DNA of 64,000 bases from Amycolatopsis viridis. GTDB taxonomy: Bacteria; Actinomycetota; Actinomycetes; Mycobacteriales; Pseudonocardiaceae. Position numbers and translations under genes: made by a program. The DNA is taken from positions 4,340,001-4,404,000 of the forward strand of contig NZ_JAANOU010000001.1 of assembly GCF_011758765.1 (NCBI RefSeq), in the 5' to 3' direction. Below are positions 1-8,204 of this stretch, piece after piece (within the stretch, counting starts at the first letter, position 1; every line of letters starts with the position of its first letter). The notes beneath the pieces are model-generated. The model had not been told where the DNA came from, searched no databases, and saw only the letters and a program-made list of their open reading frames with translations.

Positions 1-243
1 CACGAAGAACGGGCGCCCGTCCCGCACGCCGGAGTCGTACAACGGCACCAGAGCGGGGTGCCGCAGCCGGTCCAGGATGCGGAACTCCTGCGCCTGCCGC
101 CGCTGCTGCGTGCGGGTGGCGCCGGCGGGGAAGATCTTGATCGCGACCTCGCGTCCGGCCACGCTGTCCCAGGCGCGGTGCACATCGGCACTGCCTCCGC
201 CACCGATCCGCTCCTCCAGCCGGTACCGCTCGCCCGTCTCCAC
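1..243 (-). CDS. Ser/Thr protein kinase, N-terminal part (runs off window)
   Basis: Partial gene; the 81 codons in the window are the N-lobe of a Hanks-type Ser/Thr kinase. The glycine-rich loop reads IGGGGSADVHRAWD (near residues 11-24), followed by REVAIKIF with the ATP-anchoring lysine and the stretch LDRLRHPALVPLYDSG typical of the alphaC-beta4 region. The GTG at 241-243 is the only plausible start because an in-frame TAG lies four codons upstream. The catalytic loop and anything C-terminal (membrane span, sensor domain) lie outside the window, so the subclass cannot be assigned. It is divergent from the LigD-type polymerase gene, 78 bp away. Kinase identity is firm from motifs; substrates are unknown. 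Confidence 0.88.
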   Translation of the reverse strand, partial: METGERYRLEERIGGGGSADVHRAWDSVAGREVAIKIFPAGATRTQQRRQAQEFRILDRLRHPALVPLYDSGVRDGRPFFV

Positions 244-321
244 ATCGGAGCGCTACCCCGGCGCGGGTTCCGGCAAACCCAGGAGTGGCCCCAGCGCTGC
301 GCTTCCGCGAGAGTGGTTTCC

Positions 322-1281
322 ATGAGCAGCACTGAGGTGCGCGACGGGGTGTCGTTGACCAACCTCGACCAGTCACTGTTCGCCGATGCGGGTGCCACGA
401 AACGCGACCTGGTCGACTACCTGGACGCGGTCGCCGACCGGATCCTCCCGGCGCTGCGGGACCGGCCGCTGTCGGTGATCCGGCTGCTGCGCGGGCAGGA
501 CGCGTTCATGCAGAAGAACCTGCCGAAGTACACGCCGGAGTGGGTGCCGCGGGTTGGCCTGTGGGCGGAGAGTTCGCACCGGCAGGTCACCTACGGGTTG
601 TGCAACGACCGCCGCACACTGCTGTGGTTCGCCAACCAGCGGGCGATCGAGTACCACCCGACGCTGGCCGTCGCGGGGCAGCTGGACCGGCCCACGCACC
701 TGGTCCTGGACCTCGACCCGCCCGAGGGTTCGGCGGCGTTCGGCCTGGCCGTGCGTGCGGCGTTGCTGGTCCGCCAGGCGCTGGCCGACTGCGGTCTGGC
801 GGGTGCGGTGAAGACCAGCGGCGCGAAAGGGGTGCACGTCGTGGTACCGGTGCGCGGTGCGGACGCGGAGCAGGCCGCGGCGTCGACCCGGGCGCTGGCG
901 GCGCGGGCCGAGAAGCTGGACCCGGACCTGGCGACGACGGCGTTCATCCGGGAGGACCGCGGCGGGAAGGTGTTCCTCGACTCGACGCGCGCCGGCGGGG
1001 CGACGGTCGTCGCGGTGTACAGCCCGCGGGTGCGGCCGGGCCTGCCGGTGTCGTTCCCGGTGCCGTGGAGCGACCTGACGAACGTCACCCCGGCCGATTT
1101 CGTGCTGCGCGAGGCGTTGCGGCTGCTGGACGGGCAGGACCCGTGGGCCGCGTCGCTGCCCGCGCCGCAGGAGCTGCCCGCGGACCTGATCGAGCACGGC
1201 CGCACGATTCCGATCGCGCGCGTCCAGGCCATGCACGAGGGCAAACGGAGAGCCCGGGCACGCCGCGAGCACGGCGGCTGA
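322..1281 (+). CDS. Stand-alone LigD-type polymerase/primase domain protein
   Basis: A 319-aa archaeo-eukaryotic primase-fold polymerase of the LigD POL family, which fills gaps and adds nucleotides at double-strand breaks during bacterial non-homologous end joining. Visible motifs are the metal-binding pair in LDLDPP (D130, D132), the nucleotide-binding SGAKGVH (166-172) and the third aspartate in VFLDSTR (D220). The protein is only the polymerase domain: no ligase or 3'-phosphoesterase module is attached and no Ku gene is seen nearby. The ATG at 322 is chosen because homology begins shortly after it; the reading frame stays open further upstream without family-like sequence. The gene diverges from a Ser/Thr kinase. 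Confidence 0.9.
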   Translation: MSSTEVRDGVSLTNLDQSLFADAGATKRDLVDYLDAVADRILPALRDRPLSVIRLLRGQDAFMQKNLPKYTPEWVPRVGLWAESSHRQVTYGLCNDRRTLLWFANQRAIEYHPTLAVAGQLDRPTHLVLDLDPPEGSAAFGLAVRAALLVRQALADCGLAGAVKTSGAKGVHVVVPVRGADAEQAAASTRALAARAEKLDPDLATTAFIREDRGGKVFLDSTRAGGATVVAVYSPRVRPGLPVSFPVPWSDLTNVTPADFVLREALRLLDGQDPWAASLPAPQELPADLIEHGRTIPIARVQAMHEGKRRARARREHGG

Positions 1282-1340
1282 GGCCGGTGCGCGGGCAGCC
1301 CGATCATCGGGTGCCAGACACCCGGGCCGGTGCGCAAGAG

Positions 1341-1411
1341 AGCGGGCGACGGGAATCGAACCCGCACCACCAGTTTGGAAGACTGGGGCTCTACCATTGA
1401 GCTACGCCCGC
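1341..1411 (-). tRNA. tRNA-Gly (anticodon TCC)
   Basis: The complementary strand folds as a 71-nt cloverleaf: acceptor GCGGGCG paired with CGCCCGC, D-arm AGCTCAATGGTAGAGC, anticodon loop CTTCCAA giving TCC, and T-arm GGTTCGATTCC. CCA is not encoded; a T discriminator follows the acceptor stem. It is antiparallel to tRNA-Pro, about 80 bp away. Confidence 0.96.
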
Positions 1412-1493
1412 ATGCACCCGCATCGCACGGGCGCGTCTGCGAGTCTAGCGGCTCGCGCTAGAGTGATCGCACCGCCCCGGCCTCTGGGGCGAC

Positions 1494-1570
1494 CGGGATG
1501 TGGCGCAGCTTGGTAGCGCATCCGCTTTGGGAGCGGAGGGTCGCAGGTTCAAATCCTGTCATCCCGACCA
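1494..1570 (+). tRNA. tRNA-Pro (anticodon TGG)
   Basis: A 77-nt cloverleaf with acceptor CGGGATG/CATCCCG, anticodon loop TTTGGGA giving TGG, T-loop GGTTCAAATCC, and an encoded 3' ACCA (1567-1570). A GC-rich hairpin (GCCCCG/CGGGGC, 1605-1621) lies just downstream and may mark transcript processing or termination. Confidence 0.96.
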
Positions 1571-1658
1571 GTTCGCACCGCCGGTGCGGGTCGAAGCGGC
1601 TTGTGCCCCGCGTGTCGGGGCCCGCCCGGCACCGCGCAGCGTTGGTACGGTCGGTGAC

Positions 1659-2201
1659 GTGCCGGCGTTGATCCTGCTCAACGGCCCGCCCGCGTGCGGC
1701 AAGTCGACGCTCGCCCGGCGGTACGCCACCGATCATCCGCTGGCGCTGAACCTGGACATCGACCTGGTGCGGAGCCTGATCGGGCGGTGGCGCGATGATC
1801 CGCACACCGCAGGCCGGCTCGCGCGCGAAATCGCTCTCGCCGCCGCGCGTGCGCACCTGGCGTCCGGGCACGACGTGGTGATCCCGCAGTTCCTCGGCCG
1901 CCCGCCGTTCATCGAACAACTCGAGTCGCTCGCGCGCGAGGTGGGCGCCACCTTCCACGAGGTGGTGCTGCTCGACAGCAAGGAGAACACGGTGCGGCGC
2001 TTCGCCGACCGCGCCCGTGCCGCGGCCGATCCGCTGCACGTCGAAGCCCAGGAGATGATCGGGCGCGGATTCGACGACGTGCCGGCGATGTACGACCGGC
2101 TGATGGCGGTGATACCGGCGCGGCCCGGGGCACGGATCGTGCACGTCGAAGACGGCCACGTGGAGCGGACCTACCAAGCCCTGCTGCGCCACCTCGCCTG
2201 A
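1659..2201 (+). CDS. P-loop kinase-like AAA ATPase
   Basis: A 180-aa P-loop NTPase of the zeta-toxin/chloramphenicol-phosphotransferase-like small kinase type. Walker A is GPPACGKST at residues 9-17 almost at the N-terminus, and LNLDIDLVRSLIG (about 30-42) resembles the substrate-binding Asp segment of these kinases. The GTG at 1659 places the P-loop at the usual distance from the start. The frame runs back through the tRNA-Pro gene, so longer starts are ruled out. Substrate unknown; no partner antitoxin is adjacent, so a toxin role is not supported. Single gene between tRNA-Pro and a convergent operon. Confidence 0.75.
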   Translation: MPALILLNGPPACGKSTLARRYATDHPLALNLDIDLVRSLIGRWRDDPHTAGRLAREIALAAARAHLASGHDVVIPQFLGRPPFIEQLESLAREVGATFHEVVLLDSKENTVRRFADRARAAADPLHVEAQEMIGRGFDDVPAMYDRLMAVIPARPGARIVHVEDGHVERTYQALLRHLA

Positions 2202-2204
2202 CGG

Positions 2205-2651
2205 CTACCCGCCCACTTGCCGCGCCGTTGCCATGGCGCGGTCGGTCTCCCAGAACGCGCGCATCGACATCACCAGCCCATCGGCGTTCACCCGGTACAC
2301 GAACACGCCGTCGGCGTCGACGCGGTACCCGCCGGGCAGGTACGTCGTGATCGTGCCGACGTTCGCCACCTCGTCGCCCGCCGCGAACGAATCCTTGATC
2401 ACGAACTCGAACCGCTCGACCTTCGCGATCGCCAGGTCCCAGAACGCCGAGATCCCCGCGTGCCCGTGGTGCCCGCGGCCCTCCTCGTCGAACATCGACG
2501 GCCCCACCGGGTCCTCGACCACCGCGTCTTCGGCGAACAGCGCCAGCCACTCGTCCTTCGCGCCGCGGCAGGTCGCGTTCATCGATCGCCACGACGCGGC
2601 CCGTGCCGGGGGCTGCTCCGCCGCGACGTCCCAGCAGACCGAAACACCCAT
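2205..2651 (-). CDS. SnoaL-like / NTF2-fold protein
   Basis: A 148-aa protein of the SnoaL/NTF2-like cone-fold superfamily. Recognisable features are WLALFAEDAVVEDPVGP (about 35-51), the FWD segment and the strand pattern ending in MSMRAFWE. Members include small hydrolases, isomerases and ligand-binding proteins, so a reaction cannot be named. The ATG at 2651 follows a GAGGGGG ribosome-binding site and lies 14 nt after the LLM oxidoreductase stop, so the two are co-transcribed and probably act on a related lipid or xenobiotic substrate (inference). Convergent with the P-loop kinase gene, with a 3-bp gap. Confidence 0.78.
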   Translation of the reverse strand: MGVSVCWDVAAEQPPARAASWRSMNATCRGAKDEWLALFAEDAVVEDPVGPSMFDEEGRGHHGHAGISAFWDLAIAKVERFEFVIKDSFAAGDEVANVGTITTYLPGGYRVDADGVFVYRVNADGLVMSMRAFWETDRAMATARQVGG

Positions 2652-2665
2652 GATCGCGAACCCCC

Positions 2666-3535
2666 TCAGAACCGGGAAATGATCTCGTCGGCGAACCTGC
2701 GGATGGCGTCCTTCTTCGGCCCGACCGGATCGCCGAACCCGATGCCCTCGAACACCCACGGCTGCGTGACGATGTCGGTGACCCCGATCTCGCCCTGCTC
2801 GCGGTAGCCGTCCAGCCCGAACCTGTCGATGCACACCGCCTGGATCTCGAACGGCTCCCGCTCCCGCCCGTACTCCGCGCGCAACTCCGACAGCCGCGCG
2901 ATCGTGGTGCGCAGGTCGTCGAACTTCATCATCGCCGAGGACCAGCCGTCGCCCGCGCGCGCCGCACGTTTCAACGCCACCTCGGTGTGGCCGCCGATGT
3001 AGAACGGGACGCGTTTCGACGGCGCTGGGCTCATCTGCAGCTTGTCGAAGTCGAAGAACTTCCCGTGGTATTCGACCATCCCGCCGCCGAGGATGAGCCG
3101 CAGCACCTCGATCGCCTCGTCCACCCGCTTGCCCCGGTTCGCGTACGGCGCACCGCACCATTCGAACTCCTCGGGTGACCAGCCGACACCCAGCCCGAGC
3201 CCGAACCGGTCACCGGACAGCACCGCGACCGACCCGACCTGCCGCGCGAGCAGCACCGGGTTGCGGGACCCGAGCTTGAGCACCGAGGTGTAGAACTCGA
3301 TCCGCTCGGTCACCGCGGCCATCGTCGCGACCGCGACGAGCGGGTCCGCCCACGGCGTGTCCGCAGTCCAGAACCGGCTGCCGTCCGGGGTGTAGGGGTA
3401 CTCCGCGGACACGTGTTCGGAGTAGAACAACGAGTCCGGCAGCGCGATCGCGGAGAAGCCGCATTCCTCCGCGGTGCGCGCGAGCTCGGTGAACTGGTCG
3501 AGGGGGTTCATCGCGACCGAGAGCGTGAACTTCAT
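2666..3535 (-). CDS. LLM-class F420-dependent oxidoreductase
   Basis: A 289-aa luciferase-like monooxygenase-fold (TIM-barrel) protein. Diagnostic segments are the N-terminal beta-strand start MKFTLSVAMNP, EFYTSVLKLGSRNP, VGSVAVLSGDRFGLGLGVGWSPEEF (given in part; about 100-124) and PFYIGGHTEVALKRAARAGD. These match the actinobacterial F420-dependent group more than flavin-dependent luciferases. The substrate is not predictable. It is the first gene of a two-gene unit with the SnoaL-like protein, and the dienelactone-hydrolase-like gene lies 21 bp upstream on the same strand, so all three may form one operon. Confidence 0.85.
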   Translation of the reverse strand: MKFTLSVAMNPLDQFTELARTAEECGFSAIALPDSLFYSEHVSAEYPYTPDGSRFWTADTPWADPLVAVATMAAVTERIEFYTSVLKLGSRNPVLLARQVGSVAVLSGDRFGLGLGVGWSPEEFEWCGAPYANRGKRVDEAIEVLRLILGGGMVEYHGKFFDFDKLQMSPAPSKRVPFYIGGHTEVALKRAARAGDGWSSAMMKFDDLRTTIARLSELRAEYGREREPFEIQAVCIDRFGLDGYREQGEIGVTDIVTQPWVFEGIGFGDPVGPKKDAIRRFADEIISRF

Positions 3536-3556
3536 CCCCCGAGACTATAACGTGTT

Positions 3557-4303
3557 CTAGTTTTCGTCGAGTTCCGCGGACCGCTCCGTGACGGGCAGGC
3601 ACTCGGCGAGCACGCCCACGACGTCACGCCAGGCTCGCTGCGCGTGCCGCGGGTGGTAGCCGACGCCGGGAACCACCGGCTGGTCGACGGGCGGGTGGTG
3701 GAAGGCGTGCAGGGCACCGCCGTAGACGACCAGACGCCAGTCGACGCCCGCGTCCTGCATTTCGGCGGCGAACGCCTCGCGCTGCGCGGGTGCCATGATC
3801 GGGTCTTCCGAGCCGACCCCGGCCCACACCGGGCAGCGGATGCGCGCCGCCTCACCCGGCCGCCCCGTGGTTGTCGCGTTGACCGTCGCGATCGCCCGCA
3901 GGTCGACGCCGTCGCGCCCGAGTTCCAGCCCGATGGCGCCGCCGGTGCCGTAGCCGATGGCGGCGACCCGGCCGGGGTCGGTGCGCGGTTCGGCGCTCAG
4001 CACCTTCAGCGCCGCATGACCGATGTCGCGCATCCGCTCCGGGTCGGCGAGCAGCGGCATGCACCGGGCCAGCATCTCCTCCGGGTCGGCCAGGTAGCGC
4101 CCGCCGTGGATGTCGAAGGCGAGTGCCACGTATCCCAGCTCGGCGAGCGCGTCGGCGTGGCGGCGCTCGACGTCGCTGAGCCCCGGCCCCTCCGGCCCGA
4201 CCAGGACCGCGGGCCTGCGACCGGTACCAGCCGGAAGCGCGAGGTGCCCGATCATCGTCAGGCCGTCGGCCGGGTACTCGACCGTGCGCGTGGCAATCGT
4301 CAT
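3557..4303 (-). CDS. Dienelactone-hydrolase-like protein lacking the nucleophile
   Basis: A 248-aa alpha/beta-hydrolase of the dienelactone hydrolase family. The fold signatures are present: AVLVGPEGPGLSD near the N-terminus, LAFDIHGGRY, the acidic residue in GVGSEDP (D167) and the His in LHAFHHP (H199). At the nucleophile elbow the family pattern G-x-C/S-x-G-G is replaced by GYGTGG (117-122), which puts glycine at residue 119 (codon 3947-3949). Classical Cys/Ser catalysis is therefore not expected, unless this is a strain-specific change or sequencing error. The start ATG is standard. It heads a same-strand group with the LLM and SnoaL-like genes. Confidence 0.82.
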   Translation of the reverse strand: MTIATRTVEYPADGLTMIGHLALPAGTGRRPAVLVGPEGPGLSDVERRHADALAELGYVALAFDIHGGRYLADPEEMLARCMPLLADPERMRDIGHAALKVLSAEPRTDPGRVAAIGYGTGGAIGLELGRDGVDLRAIATVNATTTGRPGEAARIRCPVWAGVGSEDPIMAPAQREAFAAEMQDAGVDWRLVVYGGALHAFHHPPVDQPVVPGVGYHPRHAQRAWRDVVGVLAECLPVTERSAELDEN

Positions 4304-4462
4304 GAGTCCCGACGGTACTGATCATCGAGCGCGCCCGGGCCGGTGTTCACTGCCGGCGGAACCGCGGTGACCGGCCCCGAACGAGTGGCCGTGCGGCCCG
4401 GGAACCATTGCGGCGGCGTCCGCGTTGTCCGGTTCAAGACACCGAACTACCTGGAGTGAGCC

Positions 4463-5287
4463 ATGGGCACCGCGATCACCGTGATCGTGCTCCTCGTCCT
4501 CGTCGTCGGCGGCATCGCCTACTTCGCCAAGGGCCAGGCCAAGACGCGGCAGCGTCAGCTCGACGACGCCAAGGCCGACGCCCGGCGTCTCGTGGAGCGC
4601 CTGGGCGGCCAGGTGCTCAACCTCGTGGGGTCGAACGAGCCGGCGAAGCAGGCGCTGGCGGACGCGTCCGAGCGGTACAACGCGGCGGGCTCACAGCTGG
4701 AGCAGGCGCAGACGGCCGAGCAGGCCAAGCTGGTCAAGGAGACCGCGCTGGAGGGCCTCTACTACGTGCGCGCGGCGCGTGAGGCGATGGGCATGGACCC
4801 GGGACCCAAGCTGCCCGAGGAGGTCGAGCGCGAGCGCGCCGGCAAGGTCACCGAGGAACGCAGCGTCGACGTCGAGGGGCGCCGCCTGCACGCCTCGCCC
4901 CAGCCGGGTGACGAGACGCCGTACTACTACCCGGGCGGACGCGTGGCCGGCCGTCCGGTGCCACAGGGGTGGTACAGCGAGCCGTGGTGGAAGCCGGCGC
5001 TCGTCGCGGGCGCCTGGGGGCTGGGCTCGGCGCTGCTGTTCAGCGCGATGTTCAGCGGCATGTCGGGTATCGCGAGCGCTGCGGCCTGGGAGTCCGGTTA
5101 CGACGCCGGCCAGGAGGACGCGATGGCCGACGCGGGCGGCGACTTCGGCGACGGCGGTGACCCGGGTGACCCGGGCTCCGACGGCGGCGGGGACTTCGCC
5201 GGGTATGACGGCGGCGGCTTCGACGGCGGCGGGGACTTCGGCGGGTTCGACGGCGGCGGGGACTTCGGCGGCGGCTTCGACATCTGA
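4463..5287 (+). CDS. Membrane protein with Gly/Asp-rich C-terminal tail
   Basis: A 274-aa protein I cannot name. Residues 4-22 form an N-terminal transmembrane helix (TVIVLLVLVVGGIAYFA), followed by a charged, probably coiled-coil region (about 25-120) and a Tyr/Pro-rich linker (YYYPGG). A second hydrophobic segment (about 168-195, LVAGAWGLGSALLFSAMF) precedes a roughly 70-residue tail made of GGGDFGG/FDGGGDF repeats. The ATG is preceded by CTGGAGTGAG. Tails of this type occur in actinobacterial surface or secretion-related membrane proteins, but no function should be assigned. Single gene. Confidence 0.8.
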   Translation: MGTAITVIVLLVLVVGGIAYFAKGQAKTRQRQLDDAKADARRLVERLGGQVLNLVGSNEPAKQALADASERYNAAGSQLEQAQTAEQAKLVKETALEGLYYVRAAREAMGMDPGPKLPEEVERERAGKVTEERSVDVEGRRLHASPQPGDETPYYYPGGRVAGRPVPQGWYSEPWWKPALVAGAWGLGSALLFSAMFSGMSGIASAAAWESGYDAGQEDAMADAGGDFGDGGDPGDPGSDGGGDFAGYDGGGFDGGGDFGGFDGGGDFGGGFDI

Positions 5288-5299
5288 CGCATCAGCGAA

Positions 5300-5330
5300 C
5301 AGCGGGCCAGGCACCACGTCCGGCCCGCTG
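5300..5330. terminator. Hairpin between convergent genes
   Basis: CAGCGGGCC and GGCCCGCTG form a 9-bp stem with a 13-nt loop between the membrane-protein gene and nei. No U-tract; probable bidirectional GC-rich terminator. Confidence 0.45.
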
Positions 5331-5332
5331 CG

Positions 5333-6142
5333 TCACGCCGCCTGGCAGACCGGGCACCAGTAGAGGTTCCGTCCGGCCAGCTCGCTGTGGGCGATCGGCG
5401 TGCCGCACACCAGGCAGGGCTGTCCGGTGCGCCGGTAGACGTAGACCTCACCGCCGTGCCGGTCCTGCCGCGGTGCACGGCCAGTGACCTCGGGCAGGTG
5501 CTCGTCGTCGACGGTGTCGATGCGGCCGATCCGCACGCCCTTGCGCATCAGCGCGACGAGATCCGCCCACATCTCCTTCCACTGCACGGAATCCACCGCA
5601 CGGCCGGGCACCATCGGGTTGATCCGGTGCCGGAACAAGACCTCCGCGCGGTACACGTTGCCCACCCCGGAGATCACCGACTGGTTCATCAGCAGCGCGG
5701 CGATCGACGTGCGGGACGCGGAGATCCGTTGCCACGCCTCGTCCGGGCGGGCGTCGCGGCGCAGCGGGTCGGGCCCGAGCCGCGCCGTGATGGCGTCCAC
5801 CTCACCCGGGGTCAGCAGTTCGCAGCGGGTGGGGCCGCGCAGGTCCGTCCAATGTGTCCGGCCGGAGAACCGCAGCCGGACCTGTCCGACCGGCGGCGTT
5901 TCCGGCAGCTCCGCCTCGGTGAACGTGCCGTACAGTCCCAAGTGGACGTGCACGGACCCGATCGCGCCGAAGTCGTGGAACAGGTGCTTGCCGTACGCCT
6001 CGGCGCGGAGCATGACCTGACCGTCCAGAAGGGCCGCTTCGCGCGCGAAGCGGCCCTGCGGACTCGATACGCCGACCGGTGCGCCCGCGTAGCGCCGCTG
6101 GTGCAGGCGGGCGAGCCGGTGGAGGGTGTGCCCTTCGGGCAT
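5333..6142 (-). CDS. nei: Fpg/Nei-family DNA glycosylase (endonuclease VIII type)
   Basis: A 269-aa base-excision repair enzyme that removes oxidised bases and cleaves abasic sites. The mature N-terminus begins PEGHT, supplying the catalytic Pro and Glu. The helix-two-turn-helix region (about 150-190, including SVISGVGNVYRAE) is intact, and the C-terminal zinc finger has CLVCG and WCPVC pairs. PEGHT rather than PELPE places it in the Nei group. It is translationally coupled to rpiB: the rpiB stop TGA and this ATG share a base (6140-6144). The nei-rpiB order matches Rv2464c-Rv2465c of M. tuberculosis. Confidence 0.93.
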   Translation of the reverse strand: MPEGHTLHRLARLHQRRYAGAPVGVSSPQGRFAREAALLDGQVMLRAEAYGKHLFHDFGAIGSVHVHLGLYGTFTEAELPETPPVGQVRLRFSGRTHWTDLRGPTRCELLTPGEVDAITARLGPDPLRRDARPDEAWQRISASRTSIAALLMNQSVISGVGNVYRAEVLFRHRINPMVPGRAVDSVQWKEMWADLVALMRKGVRIGRIDTVDDEHLPEVTGRAPRQDRHGGEVYVYRRTGQPCLVCGTPIAHSELAGRNLYWCPVCQAA

Positions 6143-6612
6143 CAGTGGGGCAGCGGCGGCGGGGTGCCGGTGCGCTCGTAGTCGAGCATCTGCTGGATCC
6201 GGCGGACGTGCCGCTCGTCCTCGGACGGCGGGGTCGACAGGAACGCGTCGACGATCGCGGTGGCCTCGTCGACGGTGTGCATGCGGGCGCCGATGCCGAT
6301 GAGCTGCGCGTGGTTGTGCTGGCGGGCCAGCTCGGCGATCTCCGGCTTCCAGGCCAGCGCCGCCCGGGCGCCCGCCACCTTGTTCGCGGCGATCTGCTCA
6401 CCGTTGCCCGAACCGCCGATGACGATGCCCAGGCTGCCCTCGTCGGCCACCACGCGGCGGGCGGTCTCGATGCAGAAGGCCGGGTAGTCGTCGGCGGCGT
6501 CGTAGACGGCCGGGCCGATGTCGGTGACCTCGTGGCCCTGGCCCTTCAAGTACTCGACCAAGTGGTTCTTCAGCTCGAAACCGGCGTGGTCTGATCCCAA
6601 GTAGACGCGCAC
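6142..6612 (-). CDS. rpiB: Ribose-5-phosphate isomerase B
   Basis: A 156-aa RpiB/LacAB-type isomerase interconverting ribulose-5-phosphate and ribose-5-phosphate in the pentose phosphate pathway. The N-terminus MRVYLGSDHAGFELKNH and the phosphate-binding GIVIGGSGNGEQIAANK segment are diagnostic. In this family the catalytic base is Cys or Glu in the GGSGN(G/C) loop context; the actinobacterial GGSGNGE form is seen here. The GTG at 6612 is chosen because the family starts exactly there, although the frame is open further upstream. Overlaps the nei start by one base. Confidence 0.95.
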   Translation of the reverse strand: MRVYLGSDHAGFELKNHLVEYLKGQGHEVTDIGPAVYDAADDYPAFCIETARRVVADEGSLGIVIGGSGNGEQIAANKVAGARAALAWKPEIAELARQHNHAQLIGIGARMHTVDEATAIVDAFLSTPPSEDERHVRRIQQMLDYERTGTPPPLPH

Positions 6613-6815
6613 GGGTTGGAGTCTCGCATCCGGGCCGGACCCCGGCATGCCGGGGGTGTGGACACCTTCGCCCGAGCCGGGCACGAGCTGAGGCGGGAGT
6701 GGGGCCGTGGCACGGACGGGCGGCACTGCGAGAATGCTCGGCGGGCCGCGAACTGATCGCCCACCGCCACGTGCGCGACGGCCCCGGTACTCGTCGGCGA
6801 TCTGCTGGAGGCGGC

Positions 6816-7502
6816 ATGACCTGGCTCGAACTCGCCGACGGGGTGCACGCCCGCCGCTACGAGCACCTCGACCAGACGCTCGGCCTGGTCGTCGGCGACG
6901 AGCGGTGCCTGGTGATCGACACCGGGGGCGACGAGGTGCAGGGCGCGGAATTCGCGGCGGAGGTCCGGCGGATCACTCCCCTGCCGTGGACCGTCGTGAT
7001 CACCCACGCCCACTTCGACCACCACTTCGGCACCGCGGCCTTCCTGCCCTGCCCGATCTGGGCGCACGAGCGTTGCCGGGACGCCCTGGCGCGCGAAGGT
7101 GAGGCCGACCGGGAGGCGTGGACACGCCGCTTCCACGACGAAGGCCAGCCGGAACGCGCCGCACGGCTGGCCGTCGCGCGCCTGGTCCTGCCGGACCACC
7201 TGCTCACCGATCGTGCCGAACTCGACCTCGGTGGCCGGACGGTCGAGCTGGTCCACCCCGGCCCGGCGCACACCAACCACGACGTTGCCGTGCACGTGCC
7301 GGATGCCGGGGTGCTCTTCGCCGGTGACCTCGTCGAGCAGGGCGCGCCGCCCTCGATCGGGCCGGACGCCCATCCGCGGAGCTGGCCCGCCGCGCTGGAC
7401 CTCCTGCTCGCCCTGGGCCCCGGCACGGTCGTGCCGGGGCACGGGGACCCGGTGGGACGCGAGTTCGTCGCGGCCCAGCGGGACGAACTCAGTCGAAGTT
7501 GA
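6816..7502 (+). CDS. Metallo-beta-lactamase-fold hydrolase
   Basis: A 228-aa MBL-fold protein. The metal-binding motif is THAHFDHH (about 65-72), with a following His in the [10 protein letters not shown] segment, Asp in FAGDLVEQG and the final His in VVPGHGDP. The ATG at 6816 follows a GGAGG site at normal spacing. It belongs to the general glyoxalase-II-like/quinoprotein-relay-like part of the superfamily; the substrate is not predictable. It is inserted between rpiB and the Rv2466c-type gene relative to the M. tuberculosis order and overlaps the convergent neighbour by 14 bp. Confidence 0.88.
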   Translation: MTWLELADGVHARRYEHLDQTLGLVVGDERCLVIDTGGDEVQGAEFAAEVRRITPLPWTVVITHAHFDHHFGTAAFLPCPIWAHERCRDALAREGEADREAWTRRFHDEGQPERAARLAVARLVLPDHLLTDRAELDLGGRTVELVHPGPAHTNHDVAVHVPDAGVLFAGDLVEQGAPPSIGPDAHPRSWPAALDLLLALGPGTVVPGHGDPVGREFVAAQRDELSRS

Positions 7503-8097
7503 GCTCGCCGCTGCGGGTGCGCTTGAGCTCGTAGAAGTCGGAGTAACCGGCCAGCAGGCGGGCGCCGTCGAACACCTTGACGGCGTCCTCGCCGCGCGGG
7601 ATCGAGCTCAGCACCGGGCCGAAGAACGCCACCCCGTCGATGTGGATGGTCGGGGTGCCGACGTCCATGCCGACCGGGTCCATGCCCTCGTGGTGGCTCT
7701 TCTTCAGGGCCTCGTCGTACTCGGTCGACCCGGCCGCCGCGGCCAGGTCGGCGGACGCGCCAACAGCCTCCAGCGCCTGCTTGGTGACCGACGGGATGTC
7801 CTTGTCGCCCTGCTTGTGGTAACGCGTGCCGAACTCGGTGTAGAAGTCCCGCAGGATCGCCTCGCCCTTCTCCTGGGCGAGCGCGGTCGCCACGCGCACC
7901 GGACCCCACGCCTTCTCCAGCAGCTCCCGGTAGTCCGCCGGCAGGTCGCGGCCCTCGTTGAGGACGGCGAGGCTCATCACGCGGAAGTTGAGATCGAGGT
8001 CGCGCTGCTTCTCGACCTCGAGGATCCAGCGCGAGCTGATCCAGGCGAACGGGCACACCGGGTCGAAGTAGAAGTCCACGCGCGTGCGCTCGGTCAT
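7489..8097 (-). CDS. DsbA-like protein, mycothiol-dependent nitroreductase family (Rv2466c-like)
   Basis: A 202-aa thioredoxin-fold protein closely resembling M. tuberculosis Rv2466c, a mycothiol-dependent oxidoreductase. Shared stretches include [29 protein letters not shown] and [17 protein letters not shown], with the same C-terminal FYELKRTR. The active site is CPFA (C15-P-F-A18), whereas I recall CPWC for Rv2466c, so the resolving cysteine is absent and a monothiol mechanism is implied. The start ATG at 8097 fits the family N-terminus. Divergent from pepN, as in M. tuberculosis. Confidence 0.9.
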   Translation of the reverse strand: MTERTRVDFYFDPVCPFAWISSRWILEVEKQRDLDLNFRVMSLAVLNEGRDLPADYRELLEKAWGPVRVATALAQEKGEAILRDFYTEFGTRYHKQGDKDIPSVTKQALEAVGASADLAAAAGSTEYDEALKKSHHEGMDPVGMDVGTPTIHIDGVAFFGPVLSSIPRGEDAVKVFDGARLLAGYSDFYELKRTRSGELNFD

Positions 8098-8204
8098 CGA
8101 TGTTCTCCCTGTGGGAAGTGGGGCTGGCTCTCCACCGGCCCAACACCGAGCGCACGGCGCTTGTTCCCCTGCGCGGGCATGATTGGATAGCGGGATCACC
8201 GAGA

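Noticed and set aside
1659-2201. P-loop kinase as a zeta-type toxin
   Set aside because: No antitoxin frame is adjacent and the sequence is only generally kinase-like.
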